Shown: positions 6,504 through 19,200 of the stretch, piece by piece
How the letters are laid out: every line of letters starts with the position of its first letter
Position numbering within the stretch: position 1 is the stretch's first letter
Translations under genes and position numbers: made by a program
NCBI GenBank assembly: GCA_024686335.1
Contig: JAILCI010000018.1
Coordinates: forward strand, 1 to 64,000
Origin: Bacteroidales bacterium
GTDB lineage: Bacteria > Bacteroidota > Bacteroidia > Bacteroidales > WCHB1-69
DNA length: 64,000 bases
Reading direction: 5' to 3'
Notes under the pieces: generated by a model
Databases searched by the model: none
What the model was told of the DNA's origin: nothing
What the model saw: the letters and a program-made list of their open reading frames with translations, nothing else

Positions 6504-7485
6504 TGACGAACTCCTTTTTCAGATATTTGAAGTAGCCACACACGGCGATCATGGCGGCGTTGTCGGTGGTCAGGTCGAGGGAGGGCAGATAGAGGTTGCA
6601 GTGGTACTTGTCGGCCAGTTTCTGGGCGGCGGCGCGCAGGGCGGAATTAGCGGAGACACCGCCCGCGAAAACCAACTCCTTGCAACGGGTCTGCTTGACA
6701 GCCTTCTCCATCTTGTTCATCAGTGACTGTATAATGGCCTTCTGAATAGAGGCAGCGAGATCGTGGATATTCTCCTCGATAAAATTGGGATTCTCTTTCA
6801 GGTTGTCGCGGACAAAGTAGAGAAAGGAGGTCTTGAGGCCGCTGAAGCTATAGTCGAGGCCTGGCAGATGGGAAATTGAGAACTGGAATCTGTCCGGGTC
6901 GCCCTCTTTGGCATATTTGTCGATGACAGGGCCTCCTGGATAGGGCAATCCCAAAATCTTAGCGGCCTTGTCGAAGGCTTCTCCCGCTGCATCATCGATG
7001 GTGCCGCCGAGGCGCTGCATGTCGAAGTAGTCGTTGACCTGCAGCAGCAGCGTATGGCCTCCCGACACGGTCAAGCAGAGGAACGGGAAAGAGGGCACAG
7101 ACTTCTGAGCATCTGGTTTTTGTAGGAAATTGGCCAGCACATGCGCCTGCAGATGGTCCACCTCCACCAAAGGAATATTTAGACTATATGACATTGCCTT
7201 TGCAAAAGAGCTACCTACAAGAAGTGATCCGAGCAATCCGGGACCATTTGTAAAAGCGATGGCAGATAATTGATTTTTATGTATTTTTGCACGCTTTAAT
7301 GCAGTGTCTATCACGGGGATGATATTCTGCTGATGAGCGCGGGACGCCAATTCGGGCACCACCCCGCCATACTCAGCGTGAACCTTTTGACTGGCAATGA
7401 CATTAGAGAGAATTGTAGTGTCCTCGATGACCGCTGCTGAAGTGTCATCACACGAAGATTCGATACCAAGAATATAAACTGACAT
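6469..7485 (-). CDS. tsaD: tRNA t6A37 threonylcarbamoyltransferase TsaD
   Basis: 338 residues from ATG 7485 (MSVYILGIESSCDDTSAAV); ATG 7491 two codons upstream is equally possible, and longer versions read through the promoter. TsaD transfers threonylcarbamoyl from TC-AMP to A37 of ANN-decoding tRNAs. The metal-binding HLQAH (in VDHLQAHVLANF), SGGHT, GGTIDDAAGEAFDK and VFAGGVSANSALR motifs of the ASKHA fold are all present, and length is typical. The partner TsaC is at 27549-28112. A -7 box lies at 7506-7513. Its 3' end overlaps the start of the degraded RhuM frame. Confidence 0.95.
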   Translation of the reverse strand: MSVYILGIESSCDDTSAAVIEDTTILSNVIASQKVHAEYGGVVPELASRAHQQNIIPVIDTALKRAKIHKNQLSAIAFTNGPGLLGSLLVGSSFAKAMSYSLNIPLVEVDHLQAHVLANFLQKPDAQKSVPSFPFLCLTVSGGHTLLLQVNDYFDMQRLGGTIDDAAGEAFDKAAKILGLPYPGGPVIDKYAKEGDPDRFQFSISHLPGLDYSFSGLKTSFLYFVRDNLKENPNFIEENIHDLAASIQKAIIQSLMNKMEKAVKQTRCKELVFAGGVSANSALRAAAQKLADKYHCNLYLPSLDLTTDNAAMIAVCGYFKYLKKEFVNVDVVPYSSSR

Positions 7486-7497
7486 AGACATAAAATT

Positions 7498-10400
7498 GTG
7501 AGCGGCAAAAGTAGAAAAAAAATTTGGAAGATACTCCTCTGGGTATTTCTGGGGTTCATAGCCCTGGATCTGCTCATTGTGGGCCTCTGCTTTGTGCCGG
7601 CCGTCCAGACCTTCGCCGTCAGCAAGGTGACGCAAAAGCTCAGTGAGAAGTGGGGTACGGAGATCTCCATTGACCGTATACACATCACCCCTACTCTCAA
7701 AATTGCCGCCGATGGAGTGCGCATTGCTGACCATCACAACAACGACATGATCTATGTGGGGAAAGTGAAAGGGCGACTTCTCTCGATAAAATTGAAACCC
7801 TTCAAACTGAAACTTGGCCAAGTAGATCTATCTAAAGCCAACATTGTACTACGAACCTACAAAGGTGAAAAGGCTATCAATATCAGCCAGTGGGCCAAAA
7901 AGTTCAAGAGCGACAAGACGAAAGAGCCCTTCGAACTTGATGGCAAACATGTCACCCTCAGCGATTCGCGGTTCGTGCTAATAAACGATAACACCCGTGT
8001 AGTCTATGACACTAAAGACAATCCGGACATCGACTACAGCTATCTGGAATTCACAGATATAAACTGGGACATGAAACCCTTCAGCGTTCATGGGGCAAAT
8101 GTCTCTGCTGATTTCCAGAGGATGGCGTTCTCTCAATATGGCGGTTTTAAGATGAAGAGCGGCAGCGGACAGTTCAACATCTGCGACACCTCCTTGACCT
8201 TCAACAACTTCAAAGCAACGACAGACCGTAGCAAACTGGATCTGGACCTGAAGTTCTCGTATCCCACATGGTCAACTTACGGGGAGTTTCTTGACTCCGT
8301 GTTGATCACTGCCAACATCCGACCCACAGTCTTGGCCATGGGCGACGTTGCCTGCTGGGCACCAGCCATCAAAGGTATGGAGGATGTCTTCAGCATCACC
8401 TCCGACCGTGTAGAGGGTTATGTTAACGACTTCAGCCTCATCAATATGAGAGCGCGCTGGGGCATGTTCACAAAGGTAGCTGGCGATTTCTCTTTTAAAG
8501 ACATCACCAACTTCTGGAATTCCAACATCAATGCACAGATAGATTCTGCAACATGTAGCCTGCCGGAGCTGACGGCTTTCACGCTGCCAGGAGGCAAGAC
8601 TATCCCAATGCCTAAGCTAGCACAGAAAATCGGCACTGTTCAGCTCGATGGTTCTTTCGTCGGCTCACCCAACACCTTCACAACCGACCTCAACACTTTA
8701 TCTGCACTCGGCCCTCTGCAAGCGCATCTCAGCACACTGCCTGACAATGGGCAGATGCAGTTAAAGGGGAATGTCAAAGCGAAAGAATTCAACCTCGCAA
8801 AACTGACAGGTAAAGGTAAAATTGTGGGAAACGCCTCGGCTGACATCACCATAGACGGTACCATGAACGGGACAACGTGGAAAAGCGCTGACTTCAACAC
8901 TCTACACGCGCATCTGACTGGTGACATCACTCACTTACGACTCTTCGGTTATCCTTTACGTCACGTCAAGGCAGACGGCGACTACCAGGAGCGTCTCTAC
9001 AACCTTGAGTTGACAGCCAAAGATCCCAATCTCAAAGGCGAAGTGGTGGCACAGCTAGATTTGACCGACGTTCTTCCTGCCTTGCAGGGCAATGTTGCCC
9101 TATCGGAACTAGATGCTGGAAAAATTGCTTCCGCTTTGCCAAAGATAGACTCCTCCTCTGCCAAAGGCTTTCAAAAGGTGCTCTACACTTTACAACAGAA
9201 CCCCAACTTCGAGTTAGGTTTCGACAATTTCGCCATCATGATGCGCGGCAACAACCTCAACAATGCCAATGGTTATATTGCCTTTGACAACATCCACCTT
9301 AAGACGGCCACCGACAGTATACGTGGCGAACGACTCCGTCTCACCGCCATCAATATGGACGAGATGCACAAATATATCCTCGCCTCTGGTATCGCAAATG
9401 CTTCTCTAGAAACCAGCTATGAACTGAAAACTCTCAAAGACTCTATCATGGGAATGGTTCAGAAGGTCATGCCTGGCATCGTTGGCCCCGAGAAACAGAC
9501 TGATAACATTGCCCGCAATGTGGTCATGCCGGACAATGGATATGTCAAATTCCACATGAATACATACCGGACTTACTCCATTACCAAGTTCTTTCTCCCC
9601 GACCTATTTGTCGCACCCAACTCAGTCGTTGATGTTGACATTGATGCTAACGAGTCAAGAAGCAACATCTCTGCCGAGGTACCATTCCTCGCCTTGCGAA
9701 ACAAGTTCATGGTTCACAACTTGACACTCAACGGCTACGACAGTCCAGAGAAGTCATTGGCAGTAAATCTTACTAGTGACTCAGCCATTGTGTTTGCCAA
9801 TGAGTCACGATTAGCTTTTGACAATATCAATGCCTCTGCCGATGCTATCAACGATATTGTCAATTACGATATACGTTGGCATAACCCTTTCAACTCTGAA
9901 ACAAATATCAGCAATCTCACTGGAACCGCATCCCTGAAGAATGCTGACGACATAGTTTTGTCTCTCCGCAATTCAACCATCTACTTCGACGATATGGATT
10001 GGAAATTCAACAATGAAAATGAAATCCATATCCAAAAAGATAAGTTGACAGTCAAAGACTTACAATTCGCCAACCGAAATAGTAGCATCGAAGTATACGG
10101 TAGTTATGGCAAAAATTCCAAAGAGCCAATCACATTCTCGTTGGCAGAAGTCGACATGCAATTAATCAACCCATTGTTGAAAAAAATGACCATAGACGGT
10201 GACATCTCTGCAAAAGTGAACATTATCAACCAAAAAGGTAAGATGCTGGTCTACGGCAAGGCCTTTGCAGAGGACTTTGCCGTAAATGATGAACTTATCG
10301 GTCAGGTCTATGTCGGTGCATTGCTCGACTCATTAGGTAAAATCAGCTTTACCGGTGGTATTTTCAGCGATAGTCTGACGATACCATCCAAGAAGATGTT

Positions 10401-12084
10401 GGACATTAGTTACCGTTCATTTCCAATTGACAAAAAACTCTTAGCTCATCTGAATGGTGACTACAAGATTGACAAGAAGAGTTTCTCCATCAAGACCTCG
10501 TTCGACTCCCTCAATGCGGGATTTCTCGCTCCCTTCCTCTCAGGTTTTAGTGACCATATCCACGGCAAAGCTTCTGGTGAACTCGCTATCTATATTAACC
10601 CTGTGAAATCCTATTTTGACGGAAAAGTACATGTACTGGATGCAGACATGGGCATCGCTCCACTGAACACCAACTATTTAGTCCACGACCAAGACATCTA
10701 TTTCAACGAGGATGGTATTATCTTCGACAAAATGCTTATCAATGATCCAGATAGCAACACCGCTTATATGAGCGGCATGATCCGGCACAACTTCTTCAAG
10801 GATATGAAAATAGACTTGAATATTCATACTGATCGAATCTTGGCCATAAACACACCAAAGACTACCAACAGTGTCTTTTACGGCAAAGGCTACGCTGCTG
10901 GCGATATCAGCATCAAGGGTGACGACAGTAAACTCGCATTCCTTGGTCCTAACCTGACTACTCTCGATGGCACGCACATCACCTTGCAAGTCAGTTCCAC
11001 CAACTCCGCATCCCAATCTAACGCCATCTACTTCAAACCTAAAAAGACAGAAAAAGAAGAAGTAGTTGAGATGATGGAGCCACATACGGGTGCTGCATTA
11101 GACTTTGATTTCACGTTTAATGTAACCAACGATGCCGACGTTACGCTTATCTTAGAATCCATTGGTGGCACTGTAAATGCGAAGGCTGATGGTCGTTTCC
11201 AACTGACATACAATGACCTAAACCAAGAACTCAACCTATATGGCAATCTCGGCCTCAATTCAGGCGACTTCAAGATAGCACTTTACAATGTGGTCAACTC
11301 TCGATTCCAATTGGTACCAGGCGGTACCATCCACTTTGACGGACCGTTAGAGAACATGCTAGTCAAAGTTAGCGCCTACAAAACCTCTAAGACCTCACTC
11401 AACAACATCCTCGCCCAAGAAAATATAAGCGGTAATGTCAATGTCAACTCCTACATCCATCTAAACGGGCCATTGATGCAACGAATTGAGCCCACCTTCA
11501 GTTTTGAATTGCCGAACAGCAGTAATGAGGTGCGCACCAAGTTCTATAACGCCATCGACACTACAAATACCGAGAATATAACCAAGCAGTTTGCCTACTT
11601 CCTGATGACCAATAATTTCATGCCCAACGACATGTTTTCTGGAGAAACGGGGCTCGGTTCCGGTGGTCTTAACTTCTTCAGCAATTTGATCAACAACATG
11701 CTCGGCAATATGATGGCCAACAAGAAGGGTTCATTCGGCATCACCTATAATCAAGCCACCGAAAGCACAGCCGCTGAATACGGCGTCACTGCCGGGGCCA
11801 ACCTATTGAATGAGAAAGTTACCATTGAAACTAGCATTGGCTACTACGACGACAGAACAACCACATCTGCATTGAACAACATGTATGGTGACTTCATCGT
11901 CAGCTACAACATCAACCCCAAAGGCACATGGAAACTCAAAGCCTACACATACATAGGAGAACGTGACGAATATCACTTCGTCGATAACCAGATCAACTAC
12001 ACTGCTGGCGTCGCTTTAGCCTTCAAACAGGATTTCAACAGTCCTAAAAGAAAAAGCAAGAAGAAAAACAAAATCAAACAATAA
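7498..12084 (+). CDS. TamB-like translocation/assembly module protein (DUF490 C-terminus)
   Basis: 1528 residues. A basic N-terminus and one membrane helix (ILLWVFLGFIALDLLIVGLC) are followed by an AsmA-like start (FAVSKVTQKLSEKWGTEISI, then HITPTLKIAADGVRI) and a very long beta-rich body. The C-terminal 350 residues fit the TamB domain: GDFKIALYNVVNSRFQLVPG, GTIHFDGPLENMLVKVSAYK, and FAYFLMTNNFMPNDMF near the end. TamB-type proteins span the periplasm and take part in outer-membrane protein insertion or lipid transfer. The start is GTG at 7498; the next in-frame Met falls well inside the conserved region. It overlaps the tsaD promoter and, by one base, the following gene. Confidence 0.85.
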   Translation: MSGKSRKKIWKILLWVFLGFIALDLLIVGLCFVPAVQTFAVSKVTQKLSEKWGTEISIDRIHITPTLKIAADGVRIADHHNNDMIYVGKVKGRLLSIKLKPFKLKLGQVDLSKANIVLRTYKGEKAINISQWAKKFKSDKTKEPFELDGKHVTLSDSRFVLINDNTRVVYDTKDNPDIDYSYLEFTDINWDMKPFSVHGANVSADFQRMAFSQYGGFKMKSGSGQFNICDTSLTFNNFKATTDRSKLDLDLKFSYPTWSTYGEFLDSVLITANIRPTVLAMGDVACWAPAIKGMEDVFSITSDRVEGYVNDFSLINMRARWGMFTKVAGDFSFKDITNFWNSNINAQIDSATCSLPELTAFTLPGGKTIPMPKLAQKIGTVQLDGSFVGSPNTFTTDLNTLSALGPLQAHLSTLPDNGQMQLKGNVKAKEFNLAKLTGKGKIVGNASADITIDGTMNGTTWKSADFNTLHAHLTGDITHLRLFGYPLRHVKADGDYQERLYNLELTAKDPNLKGEVVAQLDLTDVLPALQGNVALSELDAGKIASALPKIDSSSAKGFQKVLYTLQQNPNFELGFDNFAIMMRGNNLNNANGYIAFDNIHLKTATDSIRGERLRLTAINMDEMHKYILASGIANASLETSYELKTLKDSIMGMVQKVMPGIVGPEKQTDNIARNVVMPDNGYVKFHMNTYRTYSITKFFLPDLFVAPNSVVDVDIDANESRSNISAEVPFLALRNKFMVHNLTLNGYDSPEKSLAVNLTSDSAIVFANESRLAFDNINASADAINDIVNYDIRWHNPFNSETNISNLTGTASLKNADDIVLSLRNSTIYFDDMDWKFNNENEIHIQKDKLTVKDLQFANRNSSIEVYGSYGKNSKEPITFSLAEVDMQLINPLLKKMTIDGDISAKVNIINQKGKMLVYGKAFAEDFAVNDELIGQVYVGALLDSLGKISFTGGIFSDSLTIPSKKMLDISYRSFPIDKKLLAHLNGDYKIDKKSFSIKTSFDSLNAGFLAPFLSGFSDHIHGKASGELAIYINPVKSYFDGKVHVLDADMGIAPLNTNYLVHDQDIYFNEDGIIFDKMLINDPDSNTAYMSGMIRHNFFKDMKIDLNIHTDRILAINTPKTTNSVFYGKGYAAGDISIKGDDSKLAFLGPNLTTLDGTHITLQVSSTNSASQSNAIYFKPKKTEKEEVVEMMEPHTGAALDFDFTFNVTNDADVTLILESIGGTVNAKADGRFQLTYNDLNQELNLYGNLGLNSGDFKIALYNVVNSRFQLVPGGTIHFDGPLENMLVKVSAYKTSKTSLNNILAQENISGNVNVNSYIHLNGPLMQRIEPTFSFELPNSSNEVRTKFYNAIDTTNTENITKQFAYFLMTNNFMPNDMFSGETGLGSGGLNFFSNLINNMLGNMMANKKGSFGITYNQATESTAAEYGVTAGANLLNEKVTIETSIGYYDDRTTTSALNNMYGDFIVSYNINPKGTWKLKAYTYIGERDEYHFVDNQINYTAGVALAFKQDFNSPKRKSKKKNKIKQ
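7506..7513 (-). promoter_or_regulatory. -7 promoter box of tsaD (TACTTTTG)
   Basis: TACTTTTGCC on the minus strand, 14 bases before ATG 7491. It overlaps the first codons of the divergent plus-strand gene that starts at GTG 7498. Confidence 0.55.
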
Positions 12085-13220
12085 TGGACGATAACAAATT
12101 TAGTTTCGTAGCAATTATCATCATTCTGGGAATTCTCATCTTCTTGGGATGGTTTTTCTGGGATATCCTTGTATATATGCTAATTGCTCTAGCACTCTGC
12201 TTTTTGGGACAACCTATTATGCGACTGCTAGACAAAATTAAAATCAAAAATTGGAAGTTTCCCAAAGCGCTATCTGCAGTCATCACCCTCTTGGTAATTG
12301 TAGGTGGATTCACACTGGCAGGATATTTCATAATCCCCGCTATCTTAAAAGAATTTTCTTCTCTGACTGAAATTGATCCCAAAGCTCTCAGTGACAATAT
12401 TGTAGAATGGCTCAATGGTTTTGACCCCATACTCAAACGATTTGGTTTTCTGAAAGGCGGTGAGCATTTCTCCACATTCGTTTCTGATGAACTCCAACGC
12501 ACCTTAGAAAAAATCGACATGTCTAACTTGGTTAGCAACACCTTCCATGTCGCATCAAGCATTATTGTAGGACTTTTCTGCGTCTTGTTCATGACCTTCT
12601 TCGCCCTGAAGGATAATGGTATCTTTTTCAAAATGATTAAGAAATGGTTACCTAAACGCTATCACCAGAACTTCTCCAACATCTTGAATGCCACTGGCGA
12701 ACAACTCACATCCTATTTCGTGGGAGTTTTCATTGACATGCTCATCATTGCAGTTCTTGAAATCCTCTTATGCTTAATTTTCAAAGTACCAAAACCACTG
12801 TTAATTGGAACATTAGGAGGTCTTTTCAACATCATTCCATTCGTAGGGCCTGCGATCTCAGCCGTTTTAGGTGTAGTTATTGCTCTCACATCTTTAATAG
12901 CAGTAGACCCGAGCTCCACTGAAATTGTGAGCACCATCATCAAAGTGATAGCCATCATCTTGGTTGCCAAAGGTCTTGACGACTTCGTCTTCCAACCACA
13001 CATCTATGGTAAACGGACACACACGCATCCTGTGGAGATATTCATTGTCATTTTGATGGCCGGCTATATCGGCGGTGTCCTGGCAATCTTCTTTGCAGTG
13101 CCTGGCTACACGATTTTACGTATTGTCGTTAAAGAATTCTTCGGAGCCTATTTCTCTGATGAAGATGATCTGACGGGAACTAATCCTCCCAAAAAGGAAG
13201 AGTTACCCGAACAAGCCTAG
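12084..13220 (+). CDS. AI-2E/PerM-family membrane transporter
   Basis: 378 residues with about eight membrane segments. Family marks are the N-terminal pair of helices (FVAIIIILGILIFLGWFFWD), the central soluble region around EFSSLTEIDPKALSDNIVEW, and the conserved C-terminal core GTLGGLFNIIPFVGPAISAV. The family covers exporters variously linked to autoinducer-2, Na+/H+ antiport and small-molecule efflux; the substrate here cannot be read. ATG overlaps the TAA of the TamB-like gene (TAATG), so translation is probably coupled. It converges with the giant gene at 13231 with 10 bases between stops and no clear terminator hairpin. Confidence 0.88.
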   Translation: MDDNKFSFVAIIIILGILIFLGWFFWDILVYMLIALALCFLGQPIMRLLDKIKIKNWKFPKALSAVITLLVIVGGFTLAGYFIIPAILKEFSSLTEIDPKALSDNIVEWLNGFDPILKRFGFLKGGEHFSTFVSDELQRTLEKIDMSNLVSNTFHVASSIIVGLFCVLFMTFFALKDNGIFFKMIKKWLPKRYHQNFSNILNATGEQLTSYFVGVFIDMLIIAVLEILLCLIFKVPKPLLIGTLGGLFNIIPFVGPAISAVLGVVIALTSLIAVDPSSTEIVSTIIKVIAIILVAKGLDDFVFQPHIYGKRTHTHPVEIFIVILMAGYIGGVLAIFFAVPGYTILRIVVKEFFGAYFSDEDDLTGTNPPKKEELPEQA

Positions 13221-13230
13221 ATTGGGGTCT

Positions 13231-16200
13231 TTACAAAACCGTTATTGAACCTTTATAGAGATATGGCCGTCCACTGACATTCGTGCAGCGGATAAAGTAG
13301 TTGTACACATTATCTTGATACAACTGACCCCGGACAGTGCCATCCCATTGGAAGTTTTTGTCTGTGGAGAAATAGATTAACTCGCCCCAACGATTATAGA
13401 TTGCAATTTCAAACTCATCAATCAAGAGGAGAGATTGCTCAGGTAATGACAAGTAATCATTGATACCATCCCCATTGCTCGGAGTTATGGCATTTGGCAA
13501 GTACAAACGCACTTCACATGATTCAATATTATATTGTGCAGTGACTGCGCATTCGCCATGAGAAGCGATAACACTGTACATTCCTGACTGACGAACGATG
13601 ATTTGTTGAGTCTGATCTCCTGTATTCCACATATAGTTAGTCATCTCTGACACTGCTGTGAGTTCCGCATAGAGCTCCTCACAAAAATCTTCGGTGGAGG
13701 AAATAATCTCTAAAGCAGTATCAACCACTGTCACCGTAATATTCACTATACTATCGCAACCGTACATGCTTTGCAGATTAGCAGTTCGCTGAATCGTTTC
13801 CGATTCAAGAGTCTCCGCTAACGGAATACTGAAACCATATCTGTTATATGGTCTACCTTCACAGACTTCATCCTCAATATTAATCTCATAAGCAGGATTA
13901 ACCGTCAGTTTCAGAACTATCAAACTGTCGCAATGTCCGGTTGTCAAAAGATTCTCAAAGAAATACTCTCCCGGATCAGCTGTTTCATCCGCTGTTATAT
14001 CGAAACCATCGCCTTGGTATGGTTCATTCTGGCAGACAGTAGCCGTCACGGTATCTATAAAACTCATCCAAACTGTCACTGTCACAGTATCACTATATGC
14101 GGTGCCACAGTTTTGGCTAATCCAAGCTCTTCGGAGCAAAAAGGTCTCGGCGGCAGGATCTGGATAAGTATAATTTTGGCTATTGCTAGCCCCTGGAGCT
14201 GTATTCCATGTTGTACCATTCAATGACATCTGCCATTGATATGCACCATTGTCTCCGCCCGAAGCAACATCGCCTGTAAATGTCGACACATCTCCATCTA
14301 TACAAACATCCTGATCGTCCGCAATCGTTCCTGGTTGGAGAGTATCACTCTCGGTATTCAACGTTACTGTAGCTGTTGTTGTACAACCCAAATGGTCAGT
14401 CACTAACAGACTATAAGTTCCCGCGGGTTGATTGCTCAAGTTTGCTGTTGTCGAGACACTTGCTCCCGACGCATTAGTCCATTGATATGTCAACGGTGAT
14501 TGAGCTCCAGCGACTGTCGCAGCAGCAGCACCGGTAGATGCGCCATAACAGAGAACATGAGTGACGTTGCCGATGGTGGCAACTGGATTATCTACGGTCA
14601 AATGACAATACAGAGTACTATCAGCGCCCGTGGAGGCAGTCAGGACGACACTTTGAGTACCTGCCGCAGCGAAGTTCAACCCATGCCATGTGTACGGAAT
14701 ACTAGAAGCGCAGACTGTTGTATCTATCGTATGGGAAACATTCTGATAGACAGTGAGATTCAAAGTTATCACACTATCGCACCCAGCTGCATTAGTCAGA
14801 TGCTGCGTATAGACACCGGTAGAGTTATAGTTCGTACCATTGAGAGTGTATGGCAAGTTATTCTGCACAACAGTCGCAGTAATGGTAGACGAAGTTGCTG
14901 GAATAATCGAGACAGTCATCACCACAGTACTGTCAACACCATTGGCAGCCGTCAGAACAGCATTCTGAGTACCTGCCGTGGTAAAGGTCTTGCCATTCCA
15001 GTGCAAAGGAAGACTCTCCACACATATCGCACTATCCGCCACCGACTGGACATTATACAGCACCGTCATGTTGATGGTCAACGTACTATCACAACCATGT
15101 ACATTAGTCAAAGACTGAACATAAGTGCCGGATGTGTCCATACTTTGCCCATTCATGACCAACGGTAGATCATTTTCCAGCACCGTAATATCTAACGAAG
15201 ATGAGGTCTGAACATATACTGGCAACGTGATAGCCGTATCATAGCTACAACCATAATCGTCGTAAAGATGTACAATATAGGTCACCACCGTATCATGATC
15301 CAAAGTATCTGGAGGTGTTATCGTAAACGAGGTGTCTGTCGCTGACTGGAGCCAAGGACCATCAGCAGTAGCCATCGTCACAGGATTGCTGCTCTGAGGC
15401 AACAAAGATGGATCCAAAGCCAACTCCCAACCGAAGATATAACCATTGTCACCACTCCATGCATCTACGACTTCAATATACCAAGATCCATTTAGCGGAC
15501 AACCAAGCAGATTGGAGAATGACTGGTCTGGGTGATAGAATTTTGTACCAGCAGCCACATTGGATGAGTCGACAATAAAATTATGGGCATTGACAGAACG
15601 ATATATCAAGCTCCCGGCACCAGGAGCATATCCGTACCCCTGGGTCGTATTATTTGACCAGCAATAGTTCCAGCCGACACCTGGCTCATTGCCCCATACG
15701 TTTGGATTACAATCGTCATAGCCCTCCATATCATGGGCTATTCCTAAATATGTACTCACACTCATATTACTCCCGCTCTGCCATCCTATACTGCTGGTTG
15801 GTACAGAATTGTCACAAGATGAGTACCCGGAACCACCGTATTTCAATAAATCCGCTTTTTGACCATTGGGACATGTAATGTTGATATAGAGATCTCCTAT
15901 CCAGGAATGTTCTATATTCAATCTTACATAGAGTATATCGTTCACACTCTGAATAGAGCTGCCAGGTGCAAAATCGGTAAATGTCAACGGAGATCGGTAG
16001 GAGCAACCGAATGGAGGACATGAGACACCATCAGGAAGGAAAATAGTTTCAGCCAGTGCCAAGGTAGACGTTCCGTGAGCAAACTGAATAGTCGCGTCAT
16101 TGTCATAGCCCACTGTCAACATATAACTATCTCCAGCACACATTTCGAAAGTATTAATAGCAACCACAGGATCTATCTCTGTGACTGAAACAATATGATT

Positions 16201-19200
16201 ATCCATACCAACGCAGCCGAAAGCATTGGTCACTGTCAACTCATAGGTTCCGATATTTGTAACGGTAATAGACTGTGTGGTGGCACCCGTACTCCAACTA
16301 TATGTGGTAGCACTATCGGCCGTTAGCACTAGACTGCTATCAGCGCATATAAACGGACTGCCATTAATGACTGCTGCCGGGGAAGGATTAATGGTCACCG
16401 TCATTGTTACGGTACTATCCACTCCACTAGCGGCAGTTAGTATAGCATTCTGTGAACCGTCAGTATTAAAGGTTTTGCCATTCCAATGCAACGGCAATGC
16501 TTCCACACAAACAGCACTATCAGCAAAAGTGTGCACGTTATATAAGACTGTCATGTTAACGGTCAAAGTGCTATCACACCCGTGAACTGAAGTCAAATTC
16601 TGCACATAAGTATTCGGGGTGTTATAACTATGTCCATTCAGCACTAAGGGCAAATCATTCTGAAGCACTGTAGTATCCAGAGTTGCTGAAGTGGGAACAT
16701 ATATCGGCAAGGTGATAGTGGTGTCATAGCTGCAACCATAATCATCATACAGATGGATGATGTAAGTAGCTATGGTATCATGGGTCAAAGTATCAGGTGG
16801 ATTAATCACAAAGGAGGTGTCCGTCTGAGACTCTATCCACGGTCCATCGGCGGTGGCCAACGTCACCGGATTGCTACTCTGTGGCAACAACGAAGGGTCC
16901 AAGACCAACTCCCATCCGAAAATATAGCCGTTATCACCGCTCCATGCGTCCACAACTTCTATGTACCAAGAGCCATTGAGCGGACAGCCTATCAGACTGG
17001 CAAATGACTGGTCAGGATGATAGAACTGCGTCTCTGCAGCTACATTGGACGAATCCACTATATAATTATGAGCATGTTGTGAACGATATATAAGACTTCC
17101 AGCACCAGGGGCGTATCCATAACCTTCAGTCGTATTATTTGACCAACAGTAGTTCCAACCGATACCAGGCGCATTACCCGACTGGTTTGGATTGCAATCG
17201 TCATAGCCTTCACCATCATGTGCCAAACCCAAATAGGAGCCTTGACTCATATTGTTTCCACTCTGCCACCCTATACTACTAGTCGGAACCAAGTTGTCAC
17301 ATGAGGAGTAACCCGACCCACCATATCTCAGTAGATCTGCCTTTTGTCCATTAGGACAGGTTATGTTGATATAGAGATCTCCAATGAATGAGTGTTCTAT
17401 ATTCAACCTAACGTAGAAAATATCGTCAATGCTTTGGATTGTGGCGTTAGGGGCAAAATCAGTAAAGGTTAGTGGGGAACGGTACGAGCAACCGAATGGC
17501 GGACATGAGACACCGTCAGGGAGGAATATTGTCTCCGCCAGTGCCAATGAAGAGGTTCCGTGCTCCAACTGAATGTTCGCATCATTCTCATAACCGACGG
17601 TCAACACATAGCTACCACCGGCACACATCTCGAGAGTATTGATAGCAACGATGGAATCCAGGTGCGATATCTGCACCATAAAGGCAGTAGTGTCCATACA
17701 GCCATATTCATTGGTCACCGAAAGACTATAGAGACCGTCTGCCGTAACCAATATAGAATCTGTCGTAGCTCCCGTACTCCACAAGTAAGAGGTTGCGCTG
17801 CCGGCTGTTAACACTAAACTGCTATCAGGGCACATAAACGGACTGCCATTGATGACAGCTTGCGGCGATGGCAACAACGACACCGTCATGATTACGGTAC
17901 TGTCCACTCCATTGGCAGCAGTCAACACTACATTCTGCGTACCAACTTCCGTGAAGGTCACCCCGTTCCATTGGAATGGAAAATTCTCGACACATATTGC
18001 ACTGTCGACTGTCGTCTGCACATTGTTCAACACTGTCAAATGAACCGTCAACGTGCTATCGCAACCATGTACAGTAGTCAGATTCTGCACATAGGTATTC
18101 GGAGCACTAAAACTCTGTCCATTCAAGACCAAAGGCAGGTCATTTTCCAGTACTGTTGTATCTATAGCAGCAGAATTAGGCACATATATCGGCAATGTGA
18201 TGGTGGTGTCATAACCACAACCATAATCATCAAACAAATGGATGACATATGCTACCAAAGTATCGTGTTCTAAGGTATCAGGCGGGGTTATCACAAAGGA
18301 GGTATCTGTCTGGGACTCTATCCACGGCCCGTCAGCTAGAGCCAACGTCACCGGATTACTGCTCAGCGGCAGCAAAGAGGGATCCAAGACCAATTCCCAC
18401 CCAAAAATATAGCCGTTATCACCGCTCCATGCGTCTACAACTTCAATGTACCAAGAGCCGTTGAGAGGACATCCAATCAAATTGGCAAACGACTGGTCAG
18501 GATGATAGAACTGCGTTCCGGCAGCCACATTGGATGAATCCACAGTGAATGCCGATGCATGTTGGTAACGATATATATAACTTCCAGCACCTGGAGCATA
18601 TACGTAACCTTGTGTCGTATTATTAGACCAGCAGTAATTCCAACCAATGCCAGGCTCATTGCCCTCACAGTTTGGATCACAGGCGTTAGCGCCCTCAATG
18701 TCATAGGCCAATCCAAAAACATTACTTACAACCATATTATCCCCACTATGCCATCCCATACTACTGACAGGAACCGTGTTGTCACAAGGGGAGACTCCCG
18801 AGCCACTATATCTCATCAAATCCGCTTTTTGACCATTAGGACAAGTAATATTGATGTAGAGATCACCAATGAAGGAGTGTTCTATATTCAACCGGACGTA
18901 GAAAATATCATCAACGCTTTGGATTGTAGCATCAGGGGCAAAATCGGTAAAGGTAAGCGGAGAACGGTACGAGCAACCATATGGCAGACATGAGACGCCA
19001 TCGGGAAGGAAGATGGTATCCGCCAATGCCAACGAGGAAGTTCCGTGTTCCAACTGAATGTTCACGTAATCCTCATAACCGACAGTCAACACATAACTAC
19101 CGCCAGCACACATCTCCAAAGGATTAATTGCAATAATAGAGTCCAAATCTGAAAGCTGCACCATGAAAGCAACAGTGTCCGTACAACTATATTCATTAGT